NCBI GenBank assembly: GCA_028717305.1
Contig: JAQUOC010000073.1
Location: 1-7,015 of the forward strand
Reading direction: 5' to 3'
Origin: Dehalococcoidales bacterium
Lineage (GTDB): Bacteria > Chloroflexota > Dehalococcoidia > Dehalococcoidales > UBA5760
DNA: 7,015 nt
The notes below the pieces were generated by a model. It ran no database searches, was not told the DNA's origin, and saw only the letters and a list, made by a program, of their open reading frames with translations. Made by a program: the position numbers and the translations under genes. Of the stretch, positions 6,645 through 7,015 are shown piece after piece. The stretch's first letter is position 1. Every line of letters begins with the position of its first letter.

Positions 6645-6693
6645 GCCCCTGTAGCTCAGGTGGATAGAGCAGCGGTTTCCTAATCCTGGGGCA
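6645..6693 (+). pseudogene. broken tRNA-Arg(CCU) gene, 3' half missing
   Basis: The 5' half is a textbook tRNA: acceptor strand GCCCCTG (6645-6651), TA, D stem GCTC/GAGC around AGGTGGATA, A26, anticodon stem strand GCGGT (6672-6676) and loop TTCCTAA with anticodon CCT at 6679-6681. The expected ACCGC completing the stem is absent; TCCTG follows instead. There is no variable loop and no T arm. CTGGGGCA (6686-6693) could pair with six of the seven acceptor bases and supply the discriminator, so either bases 39-65 were deleted or an insertion split the gene and the resemblance is accidental. No missing 3' half occurs in the remaining 320 bases. The product cannot be a normal tRNA. Confidence 0.75.
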
Positions 6694-6710
6694 GGTATGC
6701 CGTTGTGTGT

Positions 6711-6768
6711 CATTAGCTTCAAACTAGAACGTTTGTGTTGTCTGTAAAAAACCGTTTTGAACCTAATG
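6711..6768. repeat. 13-bp imperfect inverted repeat beyond the tRNA break
   Basis: CATTAGCTTCAAA (6711-6723) and TTTGAACCTAATG (6756-6768) are inverted copies matching at 12 of 13 positions around a 32-base spacer. Inside, ACGTTT can pair with AAACCGT with one bulge, so the whole could fold as one hairpin. CTTTTT follows four bases later, which leaves a terminator role possible, but the long AT-rich stem and the position just past a broken tRNA also fit a recombination site. Confidence 0.6.
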
Positions 6769-6774
6769 TGCTTT

Positions 6775-6820
6775 TTGGTGACATTATGACCTTTTTAGTT
6801 TGTCGCCAAAATGTCGCCAA
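6775..6820. repeat. inverted and 11-bp tandem TTGGYGACA repeats, possible integrase arm sites or iterons
   Basis: TTGGTGACATT (6775-6785) and AATGTCGCCAA (6810-6820) are inverted copies with one mismatch. TGTCGCCAAAA at 6801-6811 is followed at once by TGTCGCCAA at 6812-6820, a tandem copy with an 11-bp period. Three copies of one motif on both strands within 46 bp suggest a protein-binding array. Its place 90-135 bp past the tRNA break resembles arm-type sites of tyrosine integrases; this is inferred. Confidence 0.55.
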
Positions 6821-6878
6821 TTTATTACTTGTTATGTAAAGCATTTTTCTAGCTATTCCAATAACCTTCAATGTGAAC

Positions 6879-6907
6879 TTGACAAACCACCTTAATCATA
6901 GTATCTT
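6879..6907 (+). promoter_or_regulatory. predicted sigma-70 promoter of the antitoxin gene
   Basis: TTGACA (6879-6884, perfect) and TATCTT (6902-6907) are 17 bp apart on the plus strand. The transcript would start near 6914, about 24 nt before the ATG, inside the palindrome at 6910-6921. Confidence 0.65.
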
Positions 6908-6909
6908 CT

Positions 6910-6921
6910 TTGTATATACAA
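6910..6921. promoter_or_regulatory. perfect 12-bp palindrome at the antitoxin transcription start
   Basis: TTGTATATACAA is its own reverse complement and covers the predicted start site of the antitoxin transcript. Dimeric AbrB-fold antitoxins of the MazE type repress their own operons by binding palindromes in the promoter, so this is a plausible autoregulatory operator; binding is inferred. Confidence 0.45.
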
Positions 6922-6937
6922 TTAGCGGAGGTTTGAC

Positions 6938-7015
6938 ATGAGAACCAGCGTACAGAAATGGGGCAATAGCCTCGCCTTACGTATACCTAAATCTTTCGCT
7001 GACGAAGTGGGGCTC
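6938..7015 (+). CDS. MazE-like AbrB-fold antitoxin, N-terminal part only
   Basis: Twenty-six codons are visible before the window ends. The peptide begins MRTSVQKWGNSLALRIPK and continues SFADEVGL, which is the start of the SpoVT/AbrB fold in MazE-type antitoxins: KWGNSLALRIPK is the hallmark strand-loop-strand segment. In that family the N-terminal domain dimerises and binds the operon promoter, while a C-terminal tail, outside this window, blocks the toxin. A MazF-like endoribonuclease gene would be expected next. GGAGG at 6927-6931, six bases before ATG, confirms the start. The gene has its own promoter and an overlapping palindrome. Its AT-rich surroundings beyond a broken tRNA suggest it belongs to an acquired element. 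A chromosomal AbrB-type regulator without toxin is the alternative. Confidence 0.85.
   Translation, partial: MRTSVQKWGNSLALRIPKSFADEVGL

Noticed and set aside
6512..6699. 10-bp inverted match CATACCTGCC / GGCAGGTATG across the tRNA promoter region
   Set aside because: It does not extend beyond 10 bp and is near what chance would give in a region of this size.
6711..6820. Integron attC site
   Set aside because: The repeats lack the RYYYAAC and GTTRRRY boxes at their ends.
6682..7015. Group I intron in the tRNA-Arg(CCU) anticodon loop, as known from Agrobacterium
   Set aside because: No 3' exon (ACCGC, T arm, CAGGGGC) is found in the remaining 330 bases, and a promoter and antitoxin gene occupy the space; a much larger intron cannot be fully excluded.
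1..7015. CRISPR array, rRNA or insertion sequence
   Set aside because: No regularly spaced repeats, rRNA signatures or transposase frames were seen on either strand.

Overview
The window is bacterial chromosome of middling GC. Canonical -35/-10 promoters and good Shine-Dalgarno sequences recur, and the genes are close-packed. The set of soluble multi-PAS/GAF sensors and response regulators would fit an environmental anaerobe such as a Chloroflexota/Dehalococcoidia or deltaproteobacterial-type lineage. That placement is an impression from protein style, not a demonstrated assignment.

Layout. Positions 1-6444 hold six genes, all on the minus strand, so they are transcribed from right to left: an OmpR/PhoB-type response regulator (5749-6444), a 69-residue MerR-like helix-turn-helix protein (5334-5543), a REC-PAS histidine kinase (3625-5172), a REC-HD-GYP response regulator (2499-3596), a single-domain CheY-like receiver (1944-2309), and a GAF plus multi-PAS sensor cut by the left window edge (1-1903). 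Promoter-like sequences lie before the OmpR-type gene (6539-6567), before the HTH gene (5601-5628) and before the CheY-like gene (2474-2502). Only 28 bp separate kinase and HD-GYP gene, and about 40 bp separate the CheY-like gene and GAF-PAS gene, so these pairs are probably co-transcribed.

How the genes may work together. No protein in the block shows an obvious membrane segment, so sensing is probably cytoplasmic. The kinase is a plausible donor for the HD-GYP and CheY-like receivers, which would give a phosphorelay controlling cyclic-di-GMP breakdown. The winged-helix regulator may control the block: two pairs of GTTTA-type direct repeats with 11-bp period lie upstream of the HTH gene, one pair overlapping its predicted -35. 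The HD-GYP domain has an approximately 28-residue insertion that looks like an old internal duplication.

Positions 6445-6644 form a divergent promoter region. At 6645 a tRNA-Arg(CCU) gene begins with its own promoter but breaks off at the 3' side of the anticodon loop. Beyond it the sequence falls to about 33% GC and holds two large imperfect inverted repeats, an 11-bp tandem motif, and the promoter and first 26 codons of a MazE-type antitoxin. This looks like the edge or scar of a mobile element that used the tRNA gene as its target; no integrase is visible in the window. The most unusual items are this junction, the tandem operator-like boxes and the HD-GYP insertion.
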